DNA of 64,000 nucleotides from Meconema thalassinum (taxonomy: Eukaryota > Arthropoda > Insecta > Orthoptera > Tettigoniidae), in assembly GCA_946902985.2 (NCBI GenBank), contig OX336389.2:977898084-977962083 (forward strand), given 5' to 3'. The translations under genes were made by a program, and so were the position numbers. Below, in pieces: positions 41,061 to 52,531 of the stretch. Numbering within the stretch: position 1 is the stretch's first letter; each line of letters begins with the position of its first letter. The notes below the pieces were generated by a model, which ran no database searches, had not been told where the DNA came from, and saw only the letters and a list, made by a program, of their open reading frames with translations.

Positions 41061-42679
41061 CCCCACTTTGTTATCTCACCTTGATATCTCCTACTTGATC
41101 TCCCTTTATTTTAACTTCACTAATCCCTACAATAGCCAATCCTATTCTATTCTACTTGCTGGCTTGCTAGTTCTACCTTCTAAAAATGATAAAATCATAC
41201 AGTTTTTATGTGTTATCATTTTTGAAATTTTAAGAGCCTGTTCAAATATTCATATTTTTTTAGGTTTCATTTTTCACAAGTTCATATCTTATATTAACAT
41301 CATCCCCCCCCCCCCAATATATTGGACTCCTATTAACGTGTTGACTGACTGAAGAGTTGTCTTTTAACTATGATATGTCCCCTCAGGATGCTAGTGATTT
41401 TTGGAGTTAATGAAGAAGTTGCACATGATACAAATGAGATCAATCCACATACCAGGTCAAGGCCCCTTGTATATGATCTGAGCACCAGTAAGGTAACTTT
41501 ACTCCACATATTGAAACAATAAATATTGAGACAATAAATTCCATCCCTACCGTCTACAATTACACCACAGGCTGGTCAGACAAGACTTCCAAACACAAGT
41601 GTCATTTTCTTGAAAGGCATTGAATTTGTGGAAATTGAAGAATACTAGTTTTGAAACATTCTGTTAAGAGACAATAACAGAAATGTAAATATTTCAGTTG
41701 GCTACCCCATGCCACCGTGCAAGGCGTGCATCATGTTTTTCCATAGGGAAAAATCAGGAAACAATATATATATATATATATCTTGGTCTCAACATGGGCT
41801 AGCTTTTAAACTCAGGCAGCCTCAGAAATGCCACCAACTGTTCATTAACAGTCTCCAAGCCATTAATTTCCAGAATCATTGTGGAAAAGCAAGAAAACCT
41901 AGTTAATGAAACTTCACATACATATATGTAACACCAGCACCTGCAAAGTCCACCGAGTTTTGGAAGTAAACTTTTTCGATGGTGGAGAAAATATGGTAGT
42001 CATGCATTGTTAGAGAGTAGATAATGCCCATTACATTTGGGAAGCTGCATTTTAGGAACAGTGGAGTACTGATGTGTGGTGCGAGATATAAAGCAACTAA
42101 TTTGGACTGCATTTCTTCAAATGGCAACATCATATGACTATGGTATTTTAACTTACTGCAAGAAGAACTTCTGCTCTCAGCAGAAAATGTGCCTGTTGCA
42201 ACAGGATTGTGTTCTCCAAAATGGTTCTTGATTGTACAGAACATCCTATAAAGGACATACATATCTGGAAAACTGGATTGGACGAGCAGGTCCCATCACA
42301 TGCCACCAAGACCACCTGATCTTATGACACCGAGGTTATTAAAACAAAAACAAAAAGGCCATGCACATGAGTTAGAGGGATTGAATCATCTACGGATAAT
42401 CAACACAGAAGCCTGTAAGCACATTACAACATAAGCATGTTGCAATGAGCATGAATTTTTCACCACTAACATGCTCAAATGGGCATTAATATAAGGAAGG
42501 CATTCTGAGCACTTGCTTTGTTAATCAACTCACTCTGGTTCAAGAAACCTGATGTTCAACCTCTATCCCATTGCACCTCGGGTTGAAACAGCATATTCCA
42601 CTTTTAAAAGTTCATTAAAGGGCTACCTAAAAAGCAAACATATGAGAATACTTCAATATTTGACATGTGATCATAATTA
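41061..42679. other. Mostly unassigned; small Penelope-like scrap
   Basis: No coding sequence is recognised. At 41305-41365 GTGTTGACTGACTGAAGAGT T resembles the outer end of the Penelope-like arms (compare 59557 and 20680). A C12 run lies at 41305-41316 and an (AT)n at 41766-41782. The rest looks single-copy. Confidence 0.4.
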
Positions 42680-42865
42680 ATTAGTTATTGTTGTTTTAAG
42701 GAGCAGAACAGCAAGGTCATCTGCCCTGATAATAATTATTACTTATTGCTTTCAGCACGATAATAAAATGAATAAATATAATCGGCAAGCGCCAGGTTTG
42801 AACCAGTGAAACTACATACTTCGTTTATTGGCCACCAATACACCTAGCCACTGAGAACTCATTTT
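42680..42865 (-). mobile_element. tRNA-headed SINE, minus orientation
   Basis: The inverse head is CTCAGTGGCTAGGTGTATTG with TGGTTCAAACCTGGCG as B box. The inverse tail is GGGCAGATGACCTTGCTGTT ... AAACAACAATAACTAATTAA, matching 33265-33310. Confidence 0.6.
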
Positions 42866-43627
42866 ATATTCCCCATATAATGTAAAATTCTCTTATATCG
42901 ATCTCATACTTGCCTTTCACGTTATTTCATAGGCTTCCTGCAGACTATTCTCCACTCGTTCAATTTGTTAGTGCTGGTTGGGTAGAAATGAAGGAATGCT
43001 TAACGAGAAACAACTGAGGCAACTATTATCTGACAAAAGGCAAGATTCTTTCAAATCGTACTTTTCAACCAGTTGCAGAAATACAAACATACGAATGCCT
43101 CCATGTGTAATCATTCATTATCATTTGAGACTCTCTTCTCTTTCAGAGTCCAGACTAGTGTGCAAGACTTGGTGTATGAGCGAGTCGCCTTCATGATCCC
43201 ATTTTAGCAGTTAGCACTGTTGTCTCTGTTTCTTAATTCCTCGCCTTGAAATCATTGAACACTTAATGTAACCATCAACTCCTAGGTCTACCTCTGCTTC
43301 TCTTACCCTCAAAGCCAAATTCATTGAACTCCTAGGTAAACTCTCCTTTCCCATTGTCATCACCATCTTAGTCAACTCATACAAACAGCCTCACCTAATG
43401 TGCTCATTTCTAACTTAGCCTTTATCTCTTCATTACATATACCCTCCTGCATGGCTCCTATATACGAGGGCTATTTTCTTTTCAAGGTCCGATCAGTCGC
43501 AACATCCAAACCACAGTGAATATCAGATGAAGCTTTGCACAGATGTATTGTGCAGTGCTACTATTATAACAGTTGATCGTGTCACGTTCTACATGCGAGT
43601 CGTAAGCGCGCAGTGTGAACGGATCCA

Positions 43628-43830
43628 TACTGAGAACAATAGCGTCGCCTGCCAAATGTGAAGTGCGTGCTGTAATTCGCTTTCTTCATGCAGAGGAACG
43701 CAACGCAGCTGGAATTCACTGACGATTGTGTAATGTGTATGGTGAAACAGTCATGAGTGACACCAAAGTGCGGCAATGGTGCAAGAACTTTGATGCAGGG
43801 CGTACAGACATTCATGATGCAGGCGGTCGG
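43628..43830 (+). pseudogene. Mariner transposase N-terminus, left arm
   Basis: The frame reads (M)RTIASPAKCEVRAVIRFLHA EERNAAGIH, a stop, then RLCNVYGETVMSDTKVRQWC KNFDAGRTDIHDAGG. This is the first helix-turn-helix block of a mariner-type transposase. The start ATG of the right arm is mutated here (ACTGAG for CCGAG context). The coding part ends where the palindrome turns, and no catalytic domain exists. Confidence 0.75.
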
Positions 43831-43919
43831 GAAACGACTCATGCAACACAGAAATTGTGAACCGGATCTTCTCGAATCTTCTGATCCACTCGCTGAGCGA
43901 GATCATCGGTTGACACCCG

Positions 43920-44132
43920 CTTCCTTCCCTGACCGCCTGCATCATGAACGTCTGTACGCCCTACATCAAAGTTCCTGCACTATTGCCGCACTTTGCTGTC
44001 AGTCATGACTGTTTCACCGTACACATTACACAATCGTCAGTGAATTCCAGCTGCGTTGCGTTCCTCTGCATGAAGAAAGCGAATTACAGCACGCACTTCA
44101 CATTTGGCAGGCGACGCTATTGTTCTCGGCAT
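43920..44132 (-). pseudogene. Mariner transposase N-terminus, right arm
   Basis: Minus-strand mirror of the left arm, with ATG at about 44130: MPRTIASPAKCEVRAVIRFL, same stop after GIH, then CNVYGETVMTDSKVRQ. The two arms share the internal stop, so the duplication happened after the gene was already dead or the stop arose by conversion. Confidence 0.75.
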
Positions 44133-44937
44133 GTTTCCGTGCACACTGCATGCTTACGACTGACATGTAGAACGTGACGCGATCAACAGTCACACTAGAG
44201 ACACTGCACTACATCTGCGCAAAGCTTCATCTGATATTCACTGTGGTTTGAAAGTTGCGACAGATTGGACCTTGAAAAAAATAGCCTGGTATTTGTCCCA
44301 ACAATCATTCATGCTACCCTCATATCAGTTACCTCTAGCTTATTTACGAGATATCCTAAATCCAACCAGCTGTCACTCCCATACAGCAAGGTCGGTCTAA
44401 ATACTGTGCGATGTAGAGAGAGTTTCGTCGCTATACTTTCTTTCATGCCGAACTCATTGCATTTGCTTTTCTACACCTTGACTCATCGCTTTCATTAAAC
44501 TACCATCCTGAGTGAATCCACAACCGTAGTACTTAAATGGTCTGTCTGCTAAAATTTAGTTCCTTCTACCAGACATTCTATTTTCTTGTGTTTATTCCCT
44601 AACGACATCACCGCTTTTGAAATTTTGATTTTCATACCACATTCCATACATTTCTGATGAAGCTCCAACATGTTAGCATGTTAATACCACCAGGTCATCA
44701 GCATAAGCCAGGCTGCTTACCTGGTTTCCACCTATCTGAATCCCACCCAGCCAGTTTATGCCCTCCACCAAATGGCCCATATACTAGTGGGCCTACCCAC
44801 CTCTTGTGATCTGGTGTTATGCAACCCACCATGTTTATTACAATTCTGATGAACATCGGTCCCTCACCCTAATCCACGATAATTAACGAGATGTGTAGTT
44901 ATGAGATGACAGCAGAAATTGTGAGCAACATTATCAG

Positions 44938-45045
44938 TACCCCGAATGAACCCATGAAACTAGCCGATATAAAGAACACGTACATTACAACAGGAGGTCC
45001 ACACACAGACCATGAACAGGTATCATATAGGCTGGCAACCACCCG
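44938..45045 (+). repeat. Short dispersed repeat, copy 1
   Basis: CCGAATGAAC...TATAAAGAACAC and ACAGGAGGTCCACACACAGA CC are found inverted at 59240-59330. No ends or coding sense identified. Confidence 0.6.
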
Positions 45046-45319
45046 CATCAAGCCAAGGCCTAGGCAGGGGCGCAGTCACAGATAGTGGACAGGGTTCGAG
45101 GGTCAAATCCCACGCAAGTAATGTTTTCCTTCTTTTTAAATCTTGTACTACCAATTGCCTGGAATGTGGCAAGGTTGCGTAACAAGTTTCCACAGATTTA
45201 AATGTTTATGTGGTCCTAAAAAGGGCTGCTGGTATCGTGGCATAGGGTATGGAGCTGGGTTGGAATAGATCCAAGGTTTAATGGCCTGTGGCAAGAAAAT
45301 ATATGACAGGAAGTCAGTT

Positions 45320-45552
45320 ATCTATGTCATTTAACGCAGCACCTACTCAAAGTGACGACCTCCATGGTTAATAGAGAGCTGCACGCACAGTTGTAAGGTC
45401 CGTCTGGCAAGTAATAACATCTCTGGCATAACCAACGAGAACAGAGAAGAATAGAGAGGGCAAGGCATAGTGACTGCCTGTGCGGCGCGTGAAGCAGCGA
45501 GAAGGCTGTTTCCCTTACCACTACAAGACCAAAGGAGAAGTGCTAGCCACAT
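45320..45552 (-). pseudogene. Possible Tc1/mariner-type transposase 3' scrap
   Basis: A minus-strand frame ends MPEMLLLARRTLQLCVQLSI NHGGRHFE, which resembles the RRLxxCIxxxGGHFEH C-terminus of an insect Tc1/mariner-like transposase. Nothing upstream supports it, so this is a low-confidence call. Confidence 0.3.
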
Positions 45553-45784
45553 TCTGCAGAGTTTGTGATCAAGTTTATGCTGTATTACTGCTAAGATTGC
45601 TGTTATATATTAACTTTATTGCCACCACTAACTGCTTCATTTGTAGGGCTCAAGCCATATGGTTTGAAGAGAGATAGAGAACGGCACATAAGAAATCAAA
45701 GCATGAAGATCTAAGTAATGTGTTTTCCATTTAGTAATGCCTGACTTGGCATTCCATGGATATTAGAAAATAATAATGTTATTT

Positions 45785-46000
45785 GTTTTAAGTCCTTTTC
45801 AACATCTGTGACTTTTAGAGACGCTGGGGTGCCGGAATTTGGCCCTGAAGGGGGATCTTTTACGTGCCAGTAAATCTACCGACACGGCTCCCTCGCATTT
45901 ACGCACCCTCAAAAGCCAGCTAACTGCGCCAGGATTTGATCCTGCAACCTTGGGCACAGCAAGCGAGAACGTTACTGCTGAGCCACACAGCCAGCTATGA
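45785..46000 (-). mobile_element. SINE family A, copy 2
   Basis: Inverse of the element at 27585: GGCTGTGTGGCTCAGCAGTA ACG head, GCAGGATCAAATCCTGGCG B box, GTGCGTAAATGCGAGGGAGC body and GGCACCCCAGCGTCTCTAAA AG. Imperfect flanking repeats RATATTAG. Confidence 0.85.
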
Positions 46001-46009
46001 ATATTAGGG

Positions 46010-47030
46010 AGTAGAGTAATATGTATATTATACATATATATATATACATATTCGTGAAATGAAATGTAGTCAACTGTCTACATGCTTTCGCCTTTCAAGA
46101 ATAGTTATGCTGCTTTAAACAACAACACTGTCGGTTGTTTCTCAGGCACTTGTCTTTAACAAGTTCTATAATTAAATCGAAATGCCTTTGAGGTTTTATT
46201 TCTTACAAAAACTCAGCGTTGATGTACCTTTGGTATTTGTTCTCGTGTTCATGAATTATTTTCAATTTGACAAATTACCTTAACATCCGAAAACACTTGA
46301 CAAAATCGACAAAAAGAAACTTAATTTCTGTGACACACAGATATTGCATTTTAAACATATTTTGAATGGTATTATATTTAAATCGTCTTAAAAACATCAA
46401 TAGTATAAATACACTAGACGTGACCATGAACCGTCCCTTTTGATGGTTTACTGGCCCTTTAAGAGTACGAGCTTGTTATTCAGTTGACGAACATATTTTC
46501 GACGCATTGCACTATAAGTGCATTTCGAATTATGTTATAATGCCGAGATATTTTTCAACCACAGCACTGATTAACCAATTAAAATGGTTATCGTTAAATT
46601 CAAGAAAATTATCCTGGTTAAAGAGATTTCTCTGGTCTACACACGAGTTGATCACTTGGTTCACTAGCATCGGCTTTCCGTTCGGTTTAGTTACTAAACA
46701 TGAGTGCTTCCCCAGTTTGAATAGCTTTTCGTCTATGCAGAGCTGGCACATTAATACATGCTACTCAACACAGGCCACACAGGAATTTGTCAATCACTAA
46801 CTGCAAATTGCAGAATACACAGTGAGTTAAAATGGCGGGAAATGGCCAGAATTGGCTTGGTGGTAACGATGGAGTTGGGGTAGCCTGCTTCAGCCGTGTG
46901 TCGCCTTTGCCCTTTCTATTCTTCTCTGTTCTCGTTGGGCATAACAGATCAGCATGCTTCAGTGATAAGATATCTACGGTGACCAGGACTGGGCAGCTCC
47001 TGTGCATACACCAGTTGTATTACATGGCAT
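46010..47030. other. Unassigned
   Basis: No known element. Overlapping open frames on both strands at 46507-46800 and 46530-46751 (about 75-97 codons) have no recognised motif. 46830-47030 is more GC-rich and may be the start of the RTE 5' region. Confidence 0.35.
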
Positions 47031-47706
47031 CACAGGAAGAAAATACAGGAGCATAAGATTGGCCATGGGACAGGTCTTACCATTTCTATCAATTTATCAC
47101 TATACGTCACAAGGAGCCCTCGGGGGAACCAGTAACCCCTAGAGGGCGCGTCCCCATGTGGCGGATAGGGGGGCCCTGCAATGTTCAGCAGGGTTGGTTC
47201 AAATATCCTCCAATAGAACCCAAGGACCAACAGGTAGCCCAATTCCTGGGGGCTTTACAATGCTGGGACACCCTCTCTCCAGGGGTCATAAATATGGAGG
47301 GCCCTGCTCTGGGTTATGAGTGAAGACCTCAACGGCACCTGCAGTGGAGAAGGAGTCCTTCGGTACAGTGTAGTTGGCGGAAGAGGCAATCCAGTACTCG
47401 GATTTGTAATGGGCAAAAGATATGTGCCCATATAATGGACACATCAGAAAGTAGGGTCCGTACTCCTGGGGAGCGGCTACAACAGGAGTCTGTTCTCCGT
47501 GTTAGGAGCGGCCTAACAAAGTGCTGGCAGTAGCTCTAAAATGCCTTTGGGTGCAGCGAACCCATCGTGCAAATAGCCTATATATGATAGTGTGTGAGTC
47601 GAGGCCTCGGAAACTGCTAGGGCGTCCCCCGGAGGCGACGCGCAGCTCTTGGCGTCCTGGGAGAACTGTGAGAAGTGGGCTACCAGAGAATATTAAGACC
47701 GTCACA

Positions 47707-48640
47707 ATGCTTGCGACCATAAATGTCTTGACCCTTACTGGTAAGGCAGAGGAACTAATTTAGTACATGGAAAAGAAAGATATTGCACTGATGGGTCTGA
47801 GTGAAACCAAGTGGCGAGGTACGGGGCAGAAGAAACTGAGTAAAGGATTCCAATTGCATTGGAGTGGTGGTAGTAACAGTAAAAATGGTGTTGCCATGAT
47901 TCTAAGGAATGATCTTGTCCAGTATGTTGAGAAAGTAAATCAGATTAATGACCGAATAATAAAAATTAGACTTGGCCTCAAAAGTGGGGTTAAAGATATC
48001 ATTCAGGTCTAGGCACCCCAGACAGGGAATGTGGAAGAGAATCTAGAGGATTTCTTGGAGGAACTAGAGGGGTGCATTGAAGAAAAGGAAGTGGTGATAA
48101 TAAAACTAACCCCGTGGCACTACAGCCCTTGAAGGGCCTAGGCCTACCAAGCGACCGCTGCCCAGCCAATTGACCTGCAGATTTTGGGGTGACGCGTGGT
48201 CAGCGCGTCGGGTCCCCTCGGCCGTTAATCTTGGTTTTCGTGACCGGGAAGTGGTGATAATGGGAGATCTAAATGCCCACATTGGAACGGACAGACAAGG
48301 ATTGGATGAAATAATTGGTCCTTTCAGTTATGGAAACAAAAATGCTGAAGGAGGGATTTTAATAGCATTTTGTGAGAGAAATGGACTAATTGTAGGAAAT
48401 ACTTGGTTCAGAAAGAAAAATAGCCAAAAAATAACTCTGTATGGATGGGGAGAACGCAAAACTAAAACCATGATAGATCTCTTCCTTATTGAGAAAGAAA
48501 ATCGCCGGCAACTAATTGATGTCACAGCTATGCCTAGAGAGGATTTTGAAGGTGATCATGAAACTGTAGTATGTATGTCTACCCCCCTCCCGTTTTTCCA
48601 ACGGGGTCGGGGATGAGATGCGATGGAAGTCTTAGTGGCG
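47707..48640 (+). pseudogene. RTE apurinic-type endonuclease domain, split by SINE
   Basis: From 47707: MLATINVLTLTGKAEELI, stop, YMEKKDIALMGLSETKWRG with the catalytic glutamate, then GVAMILRNDLVQYVEKVNQ. After SINE 48102-48246: VVIMGDLNAHIGTDRQGLDE (GDFN-type Asp/Asn), EGGILIAFCERNGLIVGNTW and KTKTMIDLFLIEKENRRQL (usual QIDYILV site changed to MIDLFLI), then a GDHE end interrupted by the next SINE. EEP-fold endonucleases nick the target to prime reverse transcription. Internal stops at about 47761 and 48010 show decay. Confidence 0.85.
48102..48246. mobile_element. SINE family B in the RTE
   Basis: ACCCCGTGGCACTACAGCCC and GAAGGGCCTAGGCCTACCAA are characteristic words of a short (145-bp) insect SINE. 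An exact 15-bp duplication GGAAGTGGTGATAAT flanks it (48087-48101 and 48247-48261). Orientation unresolved. Confidence 0.85.
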
Positions 48641-48929
48641 ATGGTTTTTACGGCCGGATGCCCTTCCTGACGCCAACCTCATGAGAGGAGTTAATGAGAG
48701 ATGAAATGAATGATGGTGAATGAAACTGGGCAAGGATGTGGAAGGAAGCGGCCGTGGCCTGTCAGAAGGTACCGTCCCAGCATTTGCCTGGTGTTGAAAA
48801 TGGGAAACCACGGAAAACCATTTCAAGGACAGCCGACGGTGGGGCTCGAACCCACGCGTCTACCGAGTCAGCAGAGAGCTTCGCCCCTTGACCTAACGCA
48901 GCGCTTTAGCCCGCGTAGCCACTACTGTA
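48572..48929 (-). mobile_element. SINE family C in the RTE, minus orientation
   Basis: The inverse head is GTAGTGGCTACGCGGGCTAA with GTGGGTTCGAGCCCCACCG as B box. The inverse tail runs through GGCATCCGGCCGTAAAAACC. A 21-bp exact duplication (48551-48571 and 48930-48950, starting GGTGATCATGAAAC) shows a young insertion. Confidence 0.88.
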
Positions 48930-48950
48930 GGTGATCATGAAACTGTAGTA

Positions 48951-49582
48951 ACTTAGCTAAATTAAGGCTTGGAAAAATCGTCCAGTTAAAGGAAACAAGA
49001 GAAAGAAAAATAAAAGTATGGCGATTAAAAGAGAAGGAAATACAGGAAAATTTCCAAGACAGTCTGAAGAAATTGCTCCCATTAGACGAAGTAGGAAATG
49101 TGGAAGAAGAATGGGCAAAGTTCAAAGAAAGAATCGTCCACTGTGCTGAAGATCAATGTGGTAGGGTATCTGGTAAAAGGAAGGACAAGGAGACTCCTTG
49201 GTGGAATAACAGAGTAAAAGAGGCAGTGAAAGAAAAACAAAAGGCCTGGAGGAAGTGGATAGTAGGCAACAAGGTCGAGAATAAAGAAAAGTACCAAGAG
49301 GCAAAGAAAAAATGCCAGAAGGTGGTGCAAGAAGAGAAAAGGAAGTGCTGGGAAAACTTCACAGAAACTTTGCAGGAAGATGCTAAGGGAAGCCAGAAGG
49401 TGATGTATGGATATGGATTGGTTAGGAACAAAGTGAAAAGCAGAGAAGAAACAAAATTTGTGAAGACTGAGACAGGACGGGTTTTGACACAAAAAGAAAT
49501 ACTGAAACATTGGGAAAACTATTTTGACAAATTACTGACCGTCAAATCCAAAGTATTGATAGAGGAAAGAAAGGAAGATTAA
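48951..49582 (+). pseudogene. RTE linker between endonuclease and RT
   Basis: Charged alpha-helical stretch: EEWAKFKERIVHCAEDQCGR, KETPWWNNRVKEAVKEKQKA WRKW, EVKKKCQKVVQEEKRKCWEN F, then VLTQKEILKHWENYFDKLL. WWN..V...K...W..W and HWxxYFxxLL are standard RTE landmarks before the RT fingers. The frame is open 49073-49582. Confidence 0.8.
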
Positions 49583-49589
49583 AGGACTG

Positions 49590-50470
49590 TAGAAATTCAA
49601 GGTGAAGATATAACAATGTTAGATAGAAAGTGCCATAAAGAAGATGAAGAGTGGGAAAGCAACTGCAGTGGATGAGATAGCTATAGAGATGATTAAGGCA
49701 GCTGGACCCATAGGGATGCAATGGTTGTAGAGATTGTTTCGGGTGATATGGAAAAATAAGGAAGTACCAGAAGAGTGGGGTAAAGGTCTAATAATTCCGG
49801 TCTTCAAGAAGGGAGATAAAAAAAAAAGACTGTAACAACTACCGAGGAATCACCCTCATCTCACATGTGGCAAAGGTATTTGAACGGATACTCGAGGGAC
49901 GACTGAGAATGGTAGTGGAAAAGGAAATGGAGGAAGAACAATATGGATTTCGAAGAGACAGATCAACTTTTAATCTTATTTTTACGATGAGGAATGTGAT
50001 GGAGAAAAGGTGGGAATACAGAAAGGATTTGGTGATGACCTTTATAGATATTGTGAAGGCATATGATACTGTGCCAAGACAACTGGTTTGGGATGCATTG
50101 ATAAGGAAGAAAGTAGGTAGAGCTGAAGTAGAAATGATTAAAGCCATGTATCGTCAGTGTCAGTAGCGTGAAGACCAAGATTGGACAAACAAACTGGTTC
50201 AATGTAGAAACAGGTCTCCGACAAGGGAGTGTATTTTCCCCCTTACTTTTCCTCACTGTCATGGATGGAATCCATAAACGAGTGAAACTGAAAATGGGAA
50301 GTAAAGGGGTGAAGGCCTTACTCTTCGCTGATGACAGTGATATGGGGGGACGATGAATTGGAAGTCCAAGAAGAAGTAAATGTTTGGAACCAGGAGATAG
50401 AAGAGCATGGAATGAAAATCAGTGTGGAGAAGAGTCAGACGATGGTGATGACAAGACATGTGTGAGATGG
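49590..50470 (+). pseudogene. RTE reverse transcriptase
   Basis: Motifs in order across three frames: GKATAVDEIAIEMIKAAGP; EEWGKGLIIPVFKKGDKK; NNYRGITLISHVAKVFERIL (49836-49890, after an A10 run that shifts the frame); EEQYGFRRDRST; DLVMTFIDIVKAYDTVPR (first Asp of the palm, FVDLxKAYD form); TGLRQGSVFSPLLF; KALLFADDSDMGGR (50315-50355, catalytic FADD). A frameshift lies just after FADD. RT would copy element RNA at the nicked target. Confidence 0.85.
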
Positions 50471-50489
50471 TAGGGGGAATATTGCAGTA

Positions 50490-51126
50490 GATGGAAAACC
50501 ATTACAAGTTGTGAAAAGCTTCAAATACTTAGGGAGTGTCCTAACAGACAATGGAAGGATAAGTGAGGAAGTTGGTAAGAGGATCCAACAAGCAAATGGG
50601 TTTTACCAGAGTGTGAGGGGTCTGGTATGGAACCAGGAAGTTCCCGAGAAATGTAAAAGAATCTTGTATTCAACGTAATTACACCCCTATATTGACGTAT
50701 GCAGCAGGCACATGGACAACAACTAAACGGGAGGAAAGTAGAATCCAGGCAGCAGAGATGAATTTCCTTAGAGGTAAAATTGGAAAGACCCGCAGAGACA
50801 AAATCAGAAACAAGGAAATTAGGGAGAAAACAGGATTCCCAAAGTTACAAGACAAAATCGAGATTAGTAAGCTAAAATGGTATGGGCATATGATGAGAAT
50901 GGGAGAAGACCGAGTCCCGAAGCGATTATTTACTGAGAAAATCACGGGAAGGCGCCAAAGGGGAAGACCGAGGATGAGGTGGATGGATGCAGTGAGGGAG
51001 TGTGTTGAGAAAAGAGGAGTGAAAGTGGAGGATGTACTGGAAGAGGGACGAGAGTGGTGGAAAGACAGAAAAGTATGGAGGTCCTTGATTCACACCCCGA
51101 CCCAGATCATTGGAACTGGGAAATGA
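50490..51126 (+). pseudogene. RTE C-terminal domain
   Basis: KSFKYLGSVLTDNGRISEEV starts near 50513. From 50692 the open frame gives MTYAAGTWTTTKREESRIQA, then MRWMDAVRECVEKRGVKVED at the end. KLKWYGHMMRMGEDRVPKRL and GRRQRGRPRMRWMDAV are standard RTE 3' strings. Ends at 51126, 10 bp before the tail. Confidence 0.82.
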
Positions 51127-51149
51127 AGAAGACGACGTCAGAAGGAGAT

Positions 51150-51512
51150 GGTTCCAGATGACCGCCGCCACACGAGGTGGAGCCCCGTCATGTTGAAAAC
51201 ACATAATGCAGTGGGCAAGGAGTGGCATATGACCCAACGACAGAGAGAGTTTTGTGGAGAAACCACAGTTAGCATACTCCCGTCAGATGACCATCACAGA
51301 AATGGGGACAAATGAGGTGATCACCCATGAAACCACACCACATTTCCATGCCCCACTGCACCAAATCTGCCAGTTCTACCCAATGGGAATTATTCACACT
51401 CCAGTAGTGCACATTGAGGCAATTAACAGTTCCATCGTTGTGGAACTACAATTCGTCCGTAAATGAGATAGTTGCTAAATAGGCAGAATCCATATTCATA
51501 CGCTGCAGGTCC
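51150..51512 (-). pseudogene. Mariner/Tc1-type transposase fragment
   Basis: A minus-strand reading with frame changes: ATISFTDE (first aspartate), NDGTVNCLNVHYWSVNNSHW, VWCGFMGDHLICPHF-like block, then CFQHDGAPPRVAAVIW (second aspartate). This is an insect family in which FTDEATFxxxGxVNRHNxxYW and FQQDGAPxH are the norm. It abuts the RTE 3' end, with no terminal repeats left. Confidence 0.65.
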
Positions 51513-51672
51513 GATGGCAGAACGCCACCCAGGCTTTGAAAGCATGACCATAGAGCTCTTGGAGTAAGTCATTCATTAATTTATTTGCAATTGGGTGGGT
51601 GTCCCCCGGTGGCAAATTGGGTATACATAACAAATACATAATTATACATAAAAATTCAATAACAATTGACAA

Positions 51673-52417
51673 TTAAAATGGAGTATTTACACAAATTGTC
51701 AGTCTTTTCTTAAACACACCTATATGTTTGGGAAAAGGCTCTAAGACTGCGGCAGGTAGAGAGTTCCTGTTATCAATGGCCCGGTTAACGAAAGAATATT
51801 TACCATAATTTGTATGCTGTGGTCGGCCCTTAACTCTGAAAGGATGATCACTCCTGCTCATGTAAGTGGGCTTTCCCATACGTTTGCTAAGCTCACCCCA
51901 TAATGGTTGATTTGTATACGTTTTGTACATAGCGCCGAGTCTAGATTTCATCCTCCTAGCCTCCAGTGATTCCCACCCAAGTTTCTTTAACATACGGCTA
52001 CACTGCTCCCGGGATTAAAGTCACTGAGCACAAATCTAACGGCCTTTCTTTGTACCATTTCCAACTCATTGATGAGCCCTACTTGATATGGATTCCAAAC
52101 CGCCAAGGCGTATTCTAGAATAGGTCTTACAAGTAACAAATATCCTAATTCTTTAGCAGAGGTACTACTCCCTTTTAATACCCTCATTACAAAGTGCAGA
52201 GATTTGTAAGCTTTAGAAACTACACTTCCTACACAAGTAGTCCATTAAATATCATTCGTTACGTTAACGCGAAAATATTTGCAAGAATCTTCTTCTACAA
52301 GTATTTCCAAGCCAATGTTATATTGAAAATCTTACCTTCATCCTTTCCCTATTTTTATGAGACTACATTTTCTTGCGTTTATTTTCATTTTATTTTCAAT
52401 CGCCCAATTATAGACTA
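51673..52417 (-). pseudogene. CR1-like RT thumb and C-terminal domain
   Basis: From 52417: VYNWAIENKMKINARKCSLI (RT motif after the palm, KCxxM type), then, after stops, MRVLKGSSTSAKELGYLLLV, RPILEYALAVWNPYQVGLIN, ELEMVQRKAVRFVLSDF, and in the next frame MLKKLGWESLEARRMKSRLG, YGKYSFVNRAIDNRNSLPAA. These are hallmark strings of Jockey/CR1 C-termini (RPxLEYAxxVWxP; QRKAxRF; LGWxxLExRR). Frameshift at about 51990. Confidence 0.85.
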
Positions 52418-52531
52418 TGGGAGTAAACCCTACACAAATCCTGGCCCTCCAGGTTGGGGGTTGGGCGTCGGGCCGACAACCAACCCTGTTAAAAAACGAC
52501 TGTTACGAAACACTCAAAACAAGCCTCGGAG

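Larger units (their letters stand above)
43465..44289. mobile_element. Palindromic mariner derivative
   Basis: Two ~400-bp inverted arms (43465-43870 and 43880-44289) meet almost without a spacer, flanked by TA (43463-43464 and 44290-44291). Each arm is the 5' end of a mariner with the first ~70 codons of transposase. Arm identity is about 95 percent. Both N1 copies show the uninterrupted target. Confidence 0.88.
43095..44790 (-). mobile_element. N1 retrotransposon, copy 2, with palindromic mariner
   Basis: Continuous with copy 1 in order (3' end 43095-43464; RT part 44290-44790). On the minus strand GCTTATGCTGATGACCTGGT (44690-44715) encodes AYADDLV, the RT catalytic box missing from copy 1. 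5'-truncated at about 44790. Confidence 0.78.
47040..51140 (+). mobile_element. RTE-type non-LTR retrotransposon, near full length
   Basis: A long 5' region with GAGCCCTCGGGGGAACCAGT and a conserved but stop-ridden reading, then endonuclease, RT and C-terminal region to a GAAGAAGACGACG tail at about 51137. Two SINEs are inserted in the endonuclease-coding part with perfect target duplications. Many stops and shifts. Confidence 0.85.

Noticed and set aside
44891..45085. 64-codon open frame over the 44938 repeat
   Set aside because: The same repeat at 59240 does not keep the frame open, so it is unlikely to be coding.
46507..46800. Open frames on both strands, possible small gene
   Set aside because: No motif, and sense and antisense frames are equally open; no splice or start context support.
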